From contig NZ_KB894493.1 in NCBI RefSeq assembly GCF_000374485.1, positions 124,001 to 188,000 of the forward strand: a DNA stretch of 64,000 nucleotides. Direction: 5' to 3'. Under the pieces are notes generated by a model. That model saw only the letters and a program-made list of their open reading frames with translations, was not told where the DNA came from and did not search any database. Origin of the DNA: Algicola sagamiensis DSM 14643. Its GTDB lineage: Bacteria > Pseudomonadota > Gammaproteobacteria > Enterobacterales > Alteromonadaceae. Made by a program: the position numbers and the translations under genes. Shown piece after piece: positions 23,486 through 33,578 of this stretch (its first letter is position 1; every line of letters begins with the position of its first letter).

Positions 23486-24109
23486 TTAAGAACTTGTAAC
23501 GACCGCTTGCGAAGAAGGCACTGTCTGTATTTTTGGTGCCTTTTTCTTATGATAACGCTCTAATATCGACGTGATCGCAACAAAACCAAGTAAAGAAATG
23601 AGCGCTTTCTCTAATGGAAATATCATGAGCCCAAAGCTGAAGACAATCAAGTCGAGTGCCAGGATAACTTTACCAGAGCTCACACCAAATCGATTCTCAA
23701 AATATAAGGCTAAAACATTTATCCCACCAAGTGATGCATTGTTTCGAAATAACATGACAAGGCCTGCACCAATCAAGCTACCGCCGACAAAGGCAGCAAA
23801 CCATTCCGGTAAGTGTTCAAAATGAACAATCAGTTTTAATACGTCTGATAAAACAGAGACCAACGCAATACAAATGAGCGTTTTTAGCGTGAATGCTCGG
23901 CCCATCTGCTTCAGCGATAAGATAAAAAATGGCAAATTAATACAAAAAAACCAAACGCCAAAGCTAGCCGGCAACCATTGGTTCACAACCAAAGAAAGTC
24001 CAGCTGTGCCACCAATCAATAACTCAGCAGCCCCTAGAAAACTAACACCAAGTGCAATTAACAAGCACCCTTCAAATATTGCATACCACTTCAATGCATA
24101 TTGCTTCAT
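23486..24109 (-). CDS. YitT-family membrane protein
   Basis: A 207-residue integral membrane protein with five or six hydrophobic helices. Motifs typical of the YitT/DUF161 family are present: LLIGGTAGLSLVVNQ in the second helix, NLPFFILS in the third and the NNASLGGINVLAL segment in the middle. It lacks the C-terminal DUF2179 domain of the Bacillus proteins, so it is the short form common in Vibrio and Shewanella. Function is unknown; it may be a transporter. It is a single gene with its own upstream region. Confidence 0.9.
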   Translation of the reverse strand: MKQYALKWYAIFEGCLLIALGVSFLGAAELLIGGTAGLSLVVNQWLPASFGVWFFCINLPFFILSLKQMGRAFTLKTLICIALVSVLSDVLKLIVHFEHLPEWFAAFVGGSLIGAGLVMLFRNNASLGGINVLALYFENRFGVSSGKVILALDLIVFSFGLMIFPLEKALISLLGFVAITSILERYHKKKAPKIQTVPSSQAVVTSS

Positions 24110-24274
24110 TCAAAAACCCATAATAATTTACTATAGAACTTTTTCGTACTTTAAAAGCGCGCGCATTCTGCCTGTACATTGATTTTGATACAAGCACCAG
24201 ACAAAATTGAATATTTCTGAGTTGGTGTATTGAGTTGACTATTTTTGTATAAAAATATTTACACTAATGGTATT

Positions 24275-25033
24275 TTACTGAAATTTATAAATAAATCCAA
24301 ATGTTCCGCTGTGCGCTGCACTTTCTTCTACTAGGCCGCTATCTCTAATTTCTGATGGAACAGCTTCGATCTGCCATTGCATCCTGAGTAACCATTGATG
24401 GGTGATTTGAAAATTTGCTCTCACACGCAGTGCTGGTGAAATTGTCTGAGTTGGATGATAAGTTTGCGGCAAAGTAACCGAGCTTTGATGTGTGCGGATC
24501 CCAAAATAATAGTCATTATAGTTCTGATTCTGATACTCCAATCCTGCCAAAATCGCAAAATCCCAAGGGTCTCCCTTTTGCATCAATGTAAAACCATAAT
24601 ACAGATCTGCTTCAATCCCATCATTTCTCCCAAGAACATCATGGGCGATTGACCAAGTCCAAATGCCATATCGAACATAGTGTTTACCACTCAACCCCAA
24701 CATAGTACCTAATTGACGATTTCCCGTTCTTTCAGGTAAATCACTATGGTCAAGGTCCAGCTGATAACGACTAGGACGAACAAAAACTTTGTATTTATTT
24801 TTCAGCGCATCATGGAGATATGACCCCATCTCAACCCCATCAACATAAAAGTGCTGATACCGCATGTAAACATATGGAATGAAATGGCCTCGATAGTCAG
24901 TCATTTGATAAGGTTGAGCGGGTAAGTAAAAACCTGGTCCAACAGCAAAGGAGGGTTCTTTTGCTTCACTAAATACTGCAAAAATAAGGCTCGATCCAAT
25001 CAGTATTTGAGGTACAGCTTTTAACTTTTTCAT
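24275..25033 (-). CDS. MipA/OmpV-family outer-membrane protein
   Basis: A 252-residue exported protein with a signal peptide of about 24 residues (ending SEAKE). The mature chain is an outer-membrane beta barrel: alternating aromatic strands, GPGFYLPAQPYQ near the start, DGIEADLYYGF in the middle, and a C-terminal aromatic residue one from the end (KFQ). This matches MipA (MltA-interacting scaffold) and OmpV. Position gives no further clue; it lies between the YitT gene and phospholipase A. Confidence 0.85.
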   Translation of the reverse strand: MKKLKAVPQILIGSSLIFAVFSEAKEPSFAVGPGFYLPAQPYQMTDYRGHFIPYVYMRYQHFYVDGVEMGSYLHDALKNKYKVFVRPSRYQLDLDHSDLPERTGNRQLGTMLGLSGKHYVRYGIWTWSIAHDVLGRNDGIEADLYYGFTLMQKGDPWDFAILAGLEYQNQNYNDYYFGIRTHQSSVTLPQTYHPTQTISPALRVRANFQITHQWLLRMQWQIEAVPSEIRDSGLVEESAAHSGTFGFIYKFQ

Positions 25034-25326
25034 TTCGATCTTCGATCACTTCGAACACACTCCATCTCATACCTATAGCTGAGGAACACTTATTCCGCAA
25101 AGGCTCATTCAGTCAAATAAATTCATGTGTACAGCATCAAATCACTTGTGCCAATGTTCGTTGTCGATGAATTCAAAACACAACTTATTCACTGATTTTC
25201 GTTCACAAACATATAGAAGGAATTCTCAATAAAAGGAAAATAGGAGATAGAGCGTTATGCCACTATGTTGTGCAACTACAAATAGCATCGATACATTTTA
25301 TTAGGGCCTTTTTTCTTTATCAATGA

Positions 25327-26412
25327 TTAGAGTGACTCTGTGAGCAGGACACCAATACCAACGCGCTGAATTGATTCATTGTAATCAATGAGGCTTTCAC
25401 CATAGCCCTGAAAGTATTGTACATAGCCTTTCATTCGCCCCCACAGTGGAAATGAATAATCAATTTGTAACGCGCCTCGGTTATCCTTCCTTAAGTTATT
25501 CCGTAGCATCCAAGAAAACTCTCGATCCCCTTCAAGGCGGTAAACACCATTTAACTCAAAGTGGCCCATATACCGACCAATATCCGGGTTGTCATCCCCT
25601 TCTGGATCCAAGGAATGCTGTTTACTTTTCTCAGGGATACGCCACCAAGGTTTGAAGCTAAACACCCAGCCATTCTTTTCCCAGATAACATCAGCGTAAA
25701 TTCGATTCCAACTTCTGGAAAATGGTACATTTTGTCCGTTGGATTGATGATTGATTCCAAGTACTAAGAGGCTCGCATCCAAACCAAGCCAATCCAAACC
25801 TAACCAATCCAGCTGAACCGGCTTGACCCAGAAAATCTCAGGCTCATAATTTGTTTCACGAAAGGGTGATGAAATATCATTGTTATACACCTGCCAATAG
25901 GACACAGAAGTAAATGCGAAAAACAATGCATCATCTTCAGCAAATAGCTTTGAGAATACGGGAACTTTAATACTGAACTGAAATTTCGATTCCATATTGT
26001 CCAAATCGACAGCTTCTGTTGTTTGATTTGGCTGAGGTTCATCATTTGGATGAGAAACATAACTAACCGGTAATAGGTAGTTCTTCTTATGGGGGGTGAT
26101 CACGTTTCGATTCCCAGCAGTCCATGCTTCACGCCGTAATCGTTTTCCCAACAAACTATCTTCAGAGAGCGACTTCGCAACAGACTCATCAAGTGATTCG
26201 AGTTCATCAATGCGACGTTCTACATCAGATAAGTCTTCTTTACCTGCTGCAATAAACTGCTTGCACCAAGCCTGTAAGGTTTCGATTGTCGTATTCGGTT
26301 CAGCTTTTTCGACCTGTTCAAGAATACACTCGTTATACTGCGCAAGATTCGCTGCTTCTACTTGAAAAGCGCCAAGAAACAAAACAAATATAGTTTTACG
26401 ATATAAATTCAT
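25327..26412 (-). CDS. pldA: Outer-membrane phospholipase A (PldA)
   Basis: A protein of about 361 residues from the ATG at 26412, chosen because it gives a compact signal peptide ending VEA-A; longer in-frame starts lie at 26436 and 26478. The catalytic region is clear: GINHQSNGQ carries the His and Ser, and SRSWNRIY follows with the Asn of the triad. SPFRETNYEPE is also a family hallmark. OMPLA is a 12-stranded barrel that hydrolyses phospholipids in the outer leaflet when the membrane is disturbed. A long N-terminal acidic helical region (about residues 25-100) precedes the barrel. LDWLGLDWLGLD is a short in-frame tandem duplication in one strand. Confidence 0.93.
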   Translation of the reverse strand: MNLYRKTIFVLFLGAFQVEAANLAQYNECILEQVEKAEPNTTIETLQAWCKQFIAAGKEDLSDVERRIDELESLDESVAKSLSEDSLLGKRLRREAWTAGNRNVITPHKKNYLLPVSYVSHPNDEPQPNQTTEAVDLDNMESKFQFSIKVPVFSKLFAEDDALFFAFTSVSYWQVYNNDISSPFRETNYEPEIFWVKPVQLDWLGLDWLGLDASLLVLGINHQSNGQNVPFSRSWNRIYADVIWEKNGWVFSFKPWWRIPEKSKQHSLDPEGDDNPDIGRYMGHFELNGVYRLEGDREFSWMLRNNLRKDNRGALQIDYSFPLWGRMKGYVQYFQGYGESLIDYNESIQRVGIGVLLTESL

Positions 26413-26539
26413 GTTTAGTTCTAAATTTTTCGTCATGAAGACACGAATTCTACGGATTATTTCGTATATAACAACCAATAACTTCGTAAAAAATTTGACA
26501 ATATGCTTTCAAGCATAGGACGAAATAGTGTGATGAAAT

Positions 26540-26581
26540 AGAAAAACATCATGCGCCAACCATATTTTGCATTGGCGCATC
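26540..26581 (-). terminator. Rho-independent terminator of the bkd operon
   Basis: A perfect 9-bp stem (ATGCGCCAA with TTGGCGCAT, 12-nt loop) followed on the minus strand by GATGTTTTTC. It lies about 70 nt after the stop of the E2 gene and ahead of pldA. Confidence 0.8.
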
Positions 26582-26650
26582 TCTCCTTATGGATATAAAG
26601 CCGGTTGGTATTGCTACATGATTTCAATAATTTGAGCTATTCAAACTGAG

Positions 26651-28201
26651 CTATCGCATTGAAAGTAGCATTTCTTGCGGATTTTCCAGTAATGATTTCC
26701 AGCGTTGATTAAATCGGGCCATTGTTGCTCCATCTAATAATCGATGATCGCCAGACCAACTGACTTGCATGATGGAACGCGCTTCTACATCACCACTTTC
26801 ATTAAATCGAGGTAATGTCTGTATTCGCCCAAGTGCAACAATCGCAACCTCTGGCATATTGATAATTGGCGTTGCAACTGTTCCTCCAATAGTACCAATA
26901 TTGGAGATCGTGATTGTCCCGCCTTTCATTTCGTGTTGAGAAAGCTTCCCTTCCCTTGCCTGCTGACTTAGACGATTCACTTCCTGAGTCAACTCCAATA
27001 AGCTTAAATGCTGTACATTTTTGACATTTGGCACCACCAACCCTAGTTTGGAATCCACCGCCATACCGATATTGTGTGCATCAAAATAGGTCACTTCAGT
27101 GCATTCTTCATTCAATTGACTATTCAAAATCGGAAATTCTTGTAATGCAATGGATAATGCTTTCATGAAAAATGGCATGAGAGTCAGCTTTTCACCATCT
27201 AAGCTATTTTTCTCAATCAACGACTTCTTCAGTGCGATCAGCGTTGTTAAATCCAGCTCCTCGGAATATGTAAAGTGCGGAATTTGACGAACAGCCTCTG
27301 CCATACGCTTCGCCATGACGGCCTGAATTCCAGTTAACTTTTCCACTCGCACTTGTGATTCAGACAATCGACTGGTCTTGGTTGTAGAATGAAGCGAATC
27401 GTGATATTTCAAAACGTCATCTTTAAAAACACGCCCTTTTTTTCCACTTCCTGGTACTTGTGTGATATCGACCTGTAACTCTCTAGCAACGCGCCTTACC
27501 GCTGGGCTGGCAACTGCTTTTTTGGTACATTCCATGTTTTGGCTTTCCATTGCCTTTGTTTCAGGCACTTTTTTAGGTTTCTGGTGACCATTCGTTTTTG
27601 GAGAATGACTATGGGAGGGTGTAGCGAGTGATTGTTCATTTGCTTCATAAGTTTGCGAATACAGTGGTTGATGCACTTTCGCAATATCGCCAACTGGATG
27701 ATAAATTCTGACGATTTTACCTGCGTGCATGGCTGGTATTTCCACTGTTGCTTTATCCGTCATCACACTGCAGACGGGCTGATCTTCTTCAACCTCGTCG
27801 CCTTCCTGAACAAGCCATTCTGTAACTTCACACTCAACGATCCCTTCACCAATATCAGGGAGAATAAATTCAGTAACGACTTCACTCTCTGTTATTTGAC
27901 TTTCTTCGGCATCTTCCTTCATCGGCAGCTCAGCTGTTGTTTCGTTTGACAACTGGATCTCGCTTTCTAATTTAAGGGCAAATAGTGGCTGATGAACTTT
28001 TGCAATTTGCCCTTTTTTATAATAGAGCTTATCTACGATACCTGGGTAAAGTGATGGGATCTGCACAGTCACTTTATCGGTCATCACATCCGCAATCGGT
28101 TGATCCTCTTCTACAAAGTCACCTTCTCTGACCAACCACTCCATGATCTCACATTCCACAACCCCTTCCCCGATATCAGGCAATAAGAAATCTTTAATCA
28201 A
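26651..28201 (-). CDS. bkdB: Branched-chain 2-oxoacid dehydrogenase E2 (dihydrolipoyl acyltransferase)
   Basis: A 516-residue E2 subunit. The TTG at 28201, with AGGAG seven bases upstream, is the likely start, just after the E1 beta stop; the longer frame to 28321 would run back through E1 beta. Two lipoyl domains follow each other (DKVTVQIP near residue 45 and DKATVEIP near 150, lysine modified), then a peripheral subunit-binding domain (ASPAVRRVARELQVD) and the catalytic domain ending in SWSGDHRLLDGATMARF with the active-site His. It transfers branched acyl groups to CoA. Two lipoyl domains is more than the single one of Pseudomonas BkdB. No E3 gene follows, so E3 must be shared with another complex. 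Confidence 0.93.
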   Translation of the reverse strand: MIKDFLLPDIGEGVVECEIMEWLVREGDFVEEDQPIADVMTDKVTVQIPSLYPGIVDKLYYKKGQIAKVHQPLFALKLESEIQLSNETTAELPMKEDAEESQITESEVVTEFILPDIGEGIVECEVTEWLVQEGDEVEEDQPVCSVMTDKATVEIPAMHAGKIVRIYHPVGDIAKVHQPLYSQTYEANEQSLATPSHSHSPKTNGHQKPKKVPETKAMESQNMECTKKAVASPAVRRVARELQVDITQVPGSGKKGRVFKDDVLKYHDSLHSTTKTSRLSESQVRVEKLTGIQAVMAKRMAEAVRQIPHFTYSEELDLTTLIALKKSLIEKNSLDGEKLTLMPFFMKALSIALQEFPILNSQLNEECTEVTYFDAHNIGMAVDSKLGLVVPNVKNVQHLSLLELTQEVNRLSQQAREGKLSQHEMKGGTITISNIGTIGGTVATPIINMPEVAIVALGRIQTLPRFNESGDVEARSIMQVSWSGDHRLLDGATMARFNQRWKSLLENPQEMLLSMR

Positions 28202-28211
28202 ACCATCGCTC

Positions 28212-29189
28212 CTAATAATTGAGACTATATTTAATCGCTTCGAACACTTTGAGGTGATCTGGCAGATATTCTTTTTCATGAACAAGTGGGAATGGTGTAT
28301 CCAAACCACAAACACGTGCAATCGGGGCTTCTAGATGCAAAAAAGCATGTTCTTGAACTGTTGCGGCAATTTCCGCACCAAATCCACTTGTCAGCGGGGC
28401 TTCATGACTGACCAAAAGCCGCCCTGTTTTGATCACAGACTGAACCACCGTTTCCTGATCCCAAGGGAGTAGCGAACATAAATCTATCACTTCACAGGAC
28501 ATACCTTCATCCTTTGCAAGTTGCGCAGCCTTTTGGATCACTTCAACTTGTGCACCCCAGGCCAATAGTGTGATGTCTTGCCCTTCTTCAAGGACTTGCG
28601 CTTGCCCTAATGGCAAACGATATTCGTCTTCTGGTACTTCCCCAACCGCAGCACGATAAAGTCGTTTTGGCTCAAAAAATATCACTGGATCATCGTCAAA
28701 GATCGAGGACAAAAGTAACCCTTTTGCCTGATAAGGGTTGCTGGGGATCACGACTTTCAATCCAGGTGTATGCGTAAAATATCCTTCTGGGGACTGAGAA
28801 TGATAAAGCCCACCTGCAATGCCCCCACCATAAGGTGAACGGATTGTTAAACCACCTACATGAAACTCATTGCCAGAACGATAGCGGAACTTCGCGCTTT
28901 CATTGACGATTTGGTCAAATGCCGGAAAGATATAATCTGCAAATTGCATTTCCGCAACTGGATAACAACCTTGTGCCGCCAGTCCATTCGCAAAGCCAGC
29001 AATCCCCTGCTCTGTTAAAGGGGTATTAAAACAGCGTCCCTTCCCATACTTTTCTTGAAGATGGCTGGTTGCTCGAAAAACACCCCCAAATTGACCGACA
29101 TCTTCGCCAAATACAACGACACCATCATTGTGTGCCATGGCAATATCCAGTGCGCTATTAATTGCTTGTAATAAGTTCATCTGTGCCAT
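28212..29189 (-). CDS. bkdA2: Branched-chain 2-oxoacid dehydrogenase E1 beta subunit
   Basis: A 325-residue transketolase-like beta subunit. The ATG at 29189, one base after the E1 alpha stop, gives [14 protein letters not shown], the standard N terminus; the longer frame to 29300 overlaps E1 alpha and should be ignored. Conserved segments include [36 protein letters not shown] and [19 protein letters not shown]. With E1 alpha it forms the heterotetramer that decarboxylates 2-oxo acids from Val, Leu and Ile using thiamine diphosphate. Co-translation with E1 alpha is implied by the one-base spacing. Confidence 0.95.
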   Translation of the reverse strand: MAQMNLLQAINSALDIAMAHNDGVVVFGEDVGQFGGVFRATSHLQEKYGKGRCFNTPLTEQGIAGFANGLAAQGCYPVAEMQFADYIFPAFDQIVNESAKFRYRSGNEFHVGGLTIRSPYGGGIAGGLYHSQSPEGYFTHTPGLKVVIPSNPYQAKGLLLSSIFDDDPVIFFEPKRLYRAAVGEVPEDEYRLPLGQAQVLEEGQDITLLAWGAQVEVIQKAAQLAKDEGMSCEVIDLCSLLPWDQETVVQSVIKTGRLLVSHEAPLTSGFGAEIAATVQEHAFLHLEAPIARVCGLDTPFPLVHEKEYLPDHLKVFEAIKYSLNY

Positions 29190-29190
29190 A

Positions 29191-30375
29191 TTAGTCGAGC
29201 CTACTTGCAGTCGTTGGGTAATGTCGCGGGTATTTTTTGATGTGGTCTTTGAGATGCTGTAATTGCTGTTTAAGGTGCTTCGGTGGGGTTTGGTAAACAT
29301 CTTCTATGAGCTGGTCGAGATCTGGCTTATCAATTTTCTCTGCTTTTTTGACAGCTTGGAGGACATCCTTTTTGAGCGCCTCAATTCGTTTTTCTTCTTC
29401 AGACAAATTGATCCAACCTTTTTGAAGTAAGTAATCTTCAAACCGTTTGACGGGATCCATTTTCTGCCATTTTTCCTCTTCATCTTTCGTACGATATCCT
29501 GAAGGATCATCCGATGTTGAATGAGCACCTACACGGTAGGCAATGGCTTCAATCAAAACAGGCTCATTGTGCTGACAAGCATGCTCTCGAGCAACTCGTG
29601 TTGCTTCATAGACAGCCAAAGCATCAAAGCCATCCACACGGATTGTTTTCATTCCATAGCCAACACCACGACAAGCAATGCCATCACCAACATATTGCTC
29701 ATCTGCCGCTGTCGAAATAGCATAACCATTGTTTCGACAAAAGAATATTGTTGGTGTTTTCAGAACTGCGGCCATATTCATACCAGCGTGAAAATCTCCC
29801 TCGGATGCAGCACCTTCACCAAAATAACAGAGGGTGCAAGCGTCAGCGCCTTTGAGCTTTTGTCCATAAGCATAACCCGCAGCCTGTGGGATCTGTGTCG
29901 CTAACGGTGAACTAACCGTCATGAAATGGCATCGTTGGCTGCCATAATGAATTGGCATCTGTCGACCTTTACCAAGGTCACATTCGTTGGAGAACATCTG
30001 GTTCATAAATTCTTCCAACGTAAATCCACGATAGGCAAGCGCACCATGCTCACGATATTGCGACATGATCATATCGGTATCAGATAACCCTGCTGCTGAA
30101 GCGATGATCGCTGCTTCTTCACCCAGGCACTGCATATAAAAGCTGATCCGCCCTTGTCGCTGTGCGGCAACCATGCGTTCATCCAAAACGCGAACAAACT
30201 GCATCGTGTGATAAATCCTTAGTGCGACATCCTTTTCAAGGTGTGGCTCGTGAATACCCTGAATCACATTTCCCGTTTCATCAAGTACTTGAAACGTTGA
30301 TATCTTCAACGCATCTTCATGAATGAACAACGGATCAGGTACAGCTTGAATCGTCGCAAGGTCAGGTTTACTCAT
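29191..30375 (-). CDS. bkdA1: Branched-chain 2-oxoacid dehydrogenase E1 alpha subunit
   Basis: A 394-residue E1 alpha subunit. The thiamine diphosphate motif is [18 protein letters not shown], continued by [10 protein letters not shown]. The phosphorylation-loop region appears as [16 protein letters not shown], typical of the 2-oxoisovalerate rather than the pyruvate enzyme. It is the first gene of an operon with E1 beta and E2. The complex produces isobutyryl-, isovaleryl- and 2-methylbutyryl-CoA, used for energy or as primers for branched fatty acids. No bkdR-type regulator is next to it. Confidence 0.95.
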   Translation of the reverse strand: MSKPDLATIQAVPDPLFIHEDALKISTFQVLDETGNVIQGIHEPHLEKDVALRIYHTMQFVRVLDERMVAAQRQGRISFYMQCLGEEAAIIASAAGLSDTDMIMSQYREHGALAYRGFTLEEFMNQMFSNECDLGKGRQMPIHYGSQRCHFMTVSSPLATQIPQAAGYAYGQKLKGADACTLCYFGEGAASEGDFHAGMNMAAVLKTPTIFFCRNNGYAISTAADEQYVGDGIACRGVGYGMKTIRVDGFDALAVYEATRVAREHACQHNEPVLIEAIAYRVGAHSTSDDPSGYRTKDEEEKWQKMDPVKRFEDYLLQKGWINLSEEEKRIEALKKDVLQAVKKAEKIDKPDLDQLIEDVYQTPPKHLKQQLQHLKDHIKKYPRHYPTTASRLD

Positions 30376-30892
30376 AAAAGTCTACCCCATTGTTTCTAAT
30401 GAAATAGCCGGCGATTTATTTGAGAATTTTATGCATTTCCGGCACATTTTTATCCTGATAACGCACCAAGACTTTACCTTTACGTCAACTGTATTTCAAC
30501 ACTTAATGATAAGACTCATACTTAAGAGTTGTCAGAAATTATTTACTCTTTACATCATTGAAGTATCAAAGCAATCCTTGAGAACGGCGATATGATGACC
30601 AAATTCAATCATGACCTTTAAGGTTGAATACAGTCGCTGTTTACATTGAAAACAAGGAACTGTTCACCTCTCATCAATGCGACTGGTCGCTGCTATTTTT
30701 TCGATCTAAGGTAATTTCACGATCTAAGGAAAGATTGAGCGGTGTGTGGCCAGCCGACGTCAGCGTCGACAAGGCAATAGCTTGTCTTCATAATCCCAAC
30801 CCGAAGCACTATGACTGATAGATAAATGACCTCTATGGCTTAAGAGGTGAAATGAAGATTTTTGATATTGCTTGCTATGTTGCTTTATTTAC
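30376..30892. other. Intergenic region upstream of the bkd operon
   Basis: About 500 nt. The part nearest 30375 should hold the bkd promoter, but no box is convincing. A tandem GATCTAAGG lies near 30702-30727. A 64-codon plus-strand frame at 30624-30818 has no ribosome-binding site or recognisable content. Confidence 0.35.
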
Positions 30893-31066
30893 CTAACCAT
30901 TGCACACGGAATAGCCTATTAGTCCGCCAAGAATGAGCAAGCCAATGGAAATAAAACCGAAAGCAATTTGAAAGTCACGCTGGATATGACGTTTTAGAGG
31001 CAAGGCCGTATTTGTGTTTTTTGTCTGCGTGGTTTCTTTCTCTTCGAAAACATCAGATATAGCCAT
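30893..31066 (-). CDS. Small single-pass membrane protein (57 residues)
   Basis: A 57-residue protein. The ATG at 31066 has a well-placed TGAGG six bases upstream. The first 25 residues are polar with an acidic and Thr/Asn-rich stretch, then a basic LKRHIQRDF and one transmembrane helix (FGFISIGLLILGGLIGYSV) followed by three residues. The polar N terminus with basic residues before the helix suggests a cytoplasmic N terminus. I know no family. It lies about 100 nt upstream, in transcriptional order after, the hypothetical membrane protein at 31172-31969. Size, ribosome-binding site and the coherent helix argue for a real gene. Confidence 0.65.
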   Translation of the reverse strand: MAISDVFEEKETTQTKNTNTALPLKRHIQRDFQIAFGFISIGLLILGGLIGYSVCNG

Positions 31067-31171
31067 GGGAACCTCAGATAAACAACATTAAATTTACATC
31101 TGAGACACATTATATGCATCGATAAATGAACATAAACTGAATGGCGGTTAATTTTAACTCATCATTTTTAC

Positions 31172-31969
31172 CTAATAGACCTTTGGGTTGATCACCTGTT
31201 CATTTTCCCAATCAAAAAAAGGCGCTTGCTTAGATGTATCCTCAGGTAAAGGTAATCGTCTTATTGCAGAGCGTTTACTGTCGACACACTTTTGAATTGC
31301 AGGCATAAAAATAGAAGGGATTGGTTTGCCTCGATCCATATACTGATTAATCATGATCCAAGCCATTTGATTTAAGTCTCTGTTTTTGCCAACGATACAA
31401 CGGTAGCTAGGTGGTTTTTTGTAACTGGCAGGGCACTCTCTTGGAACAATTTCAAGTTTCTCAACTCTTTTTCCTTTCACTATTTCGTCATAACTAAAGC
31501 AAACTAGGTCGGTAACGGGAAGATAAAAAGCTTTTTGAAAGGAATAACTTGGAAGTCGGACCAGTCCTCTTTGTCGATCGAAAATAATCCAAGACTCCGC
31601 AGTATCTGTTTTGGTCAGCCAATGTAAGCCTAAACCAAAAATAAACATGAACAATACACCATTTCCACTGATGATAAACCACATCGGAAACCCTTGGCCT
31701 GGTTCGAAGTTCATCACCATCATGATCAGAATCGCAAGACCAAAAACCACCGAAAGCGACAGCAACATATCTCGAAGTGCAATGGTCACTTTTCGTCTGG
31801 GGTTTTCAACGGGCTTCACCAGAAACCGGGTATCACATATGAAATCAAAGCATTTATAATATTTGAGGTAATCTTCCATGCGAGCGATATCGTCCAAAAA
31901 ATCATCTTTTAATGGCTCCCCGTAAGAAGCAGGAATTTGGATTGGATTTTTGACGAGGTTTTCTGCCAC
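31172..31969 (-). CDS. Hypothetical membrane protein
   Basis: A 265-residue protein with two central transmembrane helices (about residues 68-88 and 97-117) flanked by soluble parts. The pattern after the helices, SWIIFDRQRGLVRLPSYSF then PVTDLVCFSYDE, is that of proteins in which a membrane hairpin is followed by a PH-like beta domain. I do not recognise a named family. The C terminus is basic then aromatic. It follows the thioredoxin-like gene at a distance of about 75 nt and may share a transcript. Confidence 0.75.
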   Translation of the reverse strand: MAENLVKNPIQIPASYGEPLKDDFLDDIARMEDYLKYYKCFDFICDTRFLVKPVENPRRKVTIALRDMLLSLSVVFGLAILIMMVMNFEPGQGFPMWFIISGNGVLFMFIFGLGLHWLTKTDTAESWIIFDRQRGLVRLPSYSFQKAFYLPVTDLVCFSYDEIVKGKRVEKLEIVPRECPASYKKPPSYRCIVGKNRDLNQMAWIMINQYMDRGKPIPSIFMPAIQKCVDSKRSAIRRLPLPEDTSKQAPFFDWENEQVINPKVY

Positions 31970-32043
31970 AACACCACCACCCGACTGAGCATCAATTCTT
32001 CACTGAGTATAGGGGGTGTTTTGCTTTCCTTAAAAGCCAGCAA

Positions 32044-32550
32044 TTACAAACTCCAGTTCTGGCTTCGTAAAACCATTCCTATTTCTGTCGAGTAGCCCAT
32101 GGACTTATGGGTGACCATCCCATTTTCATCAAGAATATAATAACTTGGATAGCCTTGAATACGATACGCTTCCTGAGTCACTTTTGTACCTTCTAGAATG
32201 GGGAAGGTCAGTGCATATTCTTCTTTAAATGCCAGCAACTCTTCATGACTTTCATAGTCCAATGCGATAGCAACAACATTCACTTCCCGGCCCTTTTCAT
32301 GATGAAAATCTTCAAGGTTAGGCATACTTATCCGGCAAATTGGACACCAAGGTGCAAAGAAGTAAATCAGTGTTTTTTTACCACGTAACGAATCCGAACT
32401 GACGGGAATACCCGCAAGTGATTGCAACTCAAATGGCGGAGCGCTCACATCTGGTCCCGTGGATAACATATTTGCTTCTCTGAGCCAGCTTCCCAAAAAG
32501 AAGATACAAAAAAACAAAATAAAAAAAACACTAATATTTTTAATCAACAC
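32044..32550 (-). CDS. Thioredoxin-like TlpA/ResA-family protein
   Basis: A 168-residue protein anchored by an N-terminal membrane helix (about residues 5-22), with a periplasmic redoxin domain. The active site is APWCPICRISMPN, a CPIC motif. The Gly/Pro strand and a late GYPSYYILDENG, with the cis-proline before it, complete the thioredoxin fold. CPIC is uncommon compared with CEPC or CPHC of TlpA/DsbA-type proteins. A role in thiol reduction in the periplasm, for example for cytochrome or outer-membrane proteins, is inferred. GTG at 32550 or the adjacent TTG is the start, behind AGGAGAAGG. Confidence 0.88.
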   Translation of the reverse strand: MLIKNISVFFILFFCIFFLGSWLREANMLSTGPDVSAPPFELQSLAGIPVSSDSLRGKKTLIYFFAPWCPICRISMPNLEDFHHEKGREVNVVAIALDYESHEELLAFKEEYALTFPILEGTKVTQEAYRIQGYPSYYILDENGMVTHKSMGYSTEIGMVLRSQNWSL

Positions 32551-32608
32551 CCTTCTCCTACAAAGTCCTTATGTTTCTTATGACCCAACATCCAAGAAAA
32601 AAATTTCG

Positions 32609-33526
32609 TTATCGCTTGGCTGTAAGCACCATAGAAACACCAACGACAACAACAACTGCTGCAATCATTGCTTGTGTCGTAGGAACCATATCAAACTGAA
32701 GCCAACTGAGTAAAACCACACCAAGAGGTTGAAGAAAAATATAGGTTGTTACTTGATCAGCACTGGCACGTTTAAGCGCCCAACCATTCAGCATATAAAC
32801 CAATACAGAAGGCACCAGTACTATATAAACCACAAGCCACCATGCACCAGTGGACCAATGTGGTGCTTCCTGAACCAAAGGTGAAATTCCAAAGGGTAAA
32901 AAAATAATCGTTCCAATCCCAAAAACCCAAGCCATCACAGTGAGCGCACCTAAGCGTTCCAGTAGGTCCTTCGAATAAATCACATATAGCGCAAACGAAA
33001 TCGCATTCAGCAAGACAAGCGTATCCCCAAGTTGCGGAAGTGCAAAACCGATGAGAATACCAATACCGAGCAACGCCACCATCACCCCACCTAAATGTTG
33101 AATGGAGAGCTTCATTTTTCCGGTTGCGAATAAAATCATGACGGTAAACACAGGGATCAACGCAATGAGCAAGGTTGCTGAAATAGCTGAAGTGATATTC
33201 AATCCTGCCAAGTACAAAGCTTGATTATTAACAATACCAAGGATGGAAAGAATAAAGAGAAGTCGAACTTCCTTCCACGAAGACACTTTCGGGGTTTTTA
33301 ACATCAAGTGGAGGGGAATGAAAATCAAAGCCGCCCCGCCTATCCGCATCATTGCAAGTGCAAATGGCGTGACTTGGAAGTCCGGCCCCATCACCCACTT
33401 CCCTTCAACATGTAATGAAGCAAAGCCAAGCTGAACCAAAATCAAACTTAAATGGATCAAGGCAAGCTGCTTCAACTGAGGTTTCGGTGAGTCAGGTGTT
33501 GAAATCGATGTTGTGGTTTCTCGCAT
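32609..33526 (-). CDS. DMT-superfamily EamA transporter
   Basis: A 305-residue membrane protein with ten predicted helices arranged as two EamA repeats (about residues 20-150 and 160-300). Typical segments are PFALAMMRIGGAALIFIPLH in the first repeat, ILSILGIVNNQALYLAGL, and GWALKRASADQVTTYIFLQP in the second. These permeases export amino acids, nucleosides or drugs; the substrate cannot be assigned. TTAGGA repeats precede the start. It follows the cupin gene, with a TGGGCG/CGCCCA stem-loop (33544-33559) in the 52-nt gap. Confidence 0.92.
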   Translation of the reverse strand: MRETTTSISTPDSPKPQLKQLALIHLSLILVQLGFASLHVEGKWVMGPDFQVTPFALAMMRIGGAALIFIPLHLMLKTPKVSSWKEVRLLFILSILGIVNNQALYLAGLNITSAISATLLIALIPVFTVMILFATGKMKLSIQHLGGVMVALLGIGILIGFALPQLGDTLVLLNAISFALYVIYSKDLLERLGALTVMAWVFGIGTIIFLPFGISPLVQEAPHWSTGAWWLVVYIVLVPSVLVYMLNGWALKRASADQVTTYIFLQPLGVVLLSWLQFDMVPTTQAMIAAVVVVVGVSMVLTAKR

Positions 33527-33578
33527 TCCTAATTTCCTAATCGTGGGCGTTTCCGCCCAACATGTTATTTTTTAAGTC

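Noticed and set aside
30624-30818. 64-codon plus-strand frame in the gap upstream of bkdA1
   Set aside because: No ribosome-binding site, no recognisable content, and it lies in sequence that looks non-coding with short repeats.
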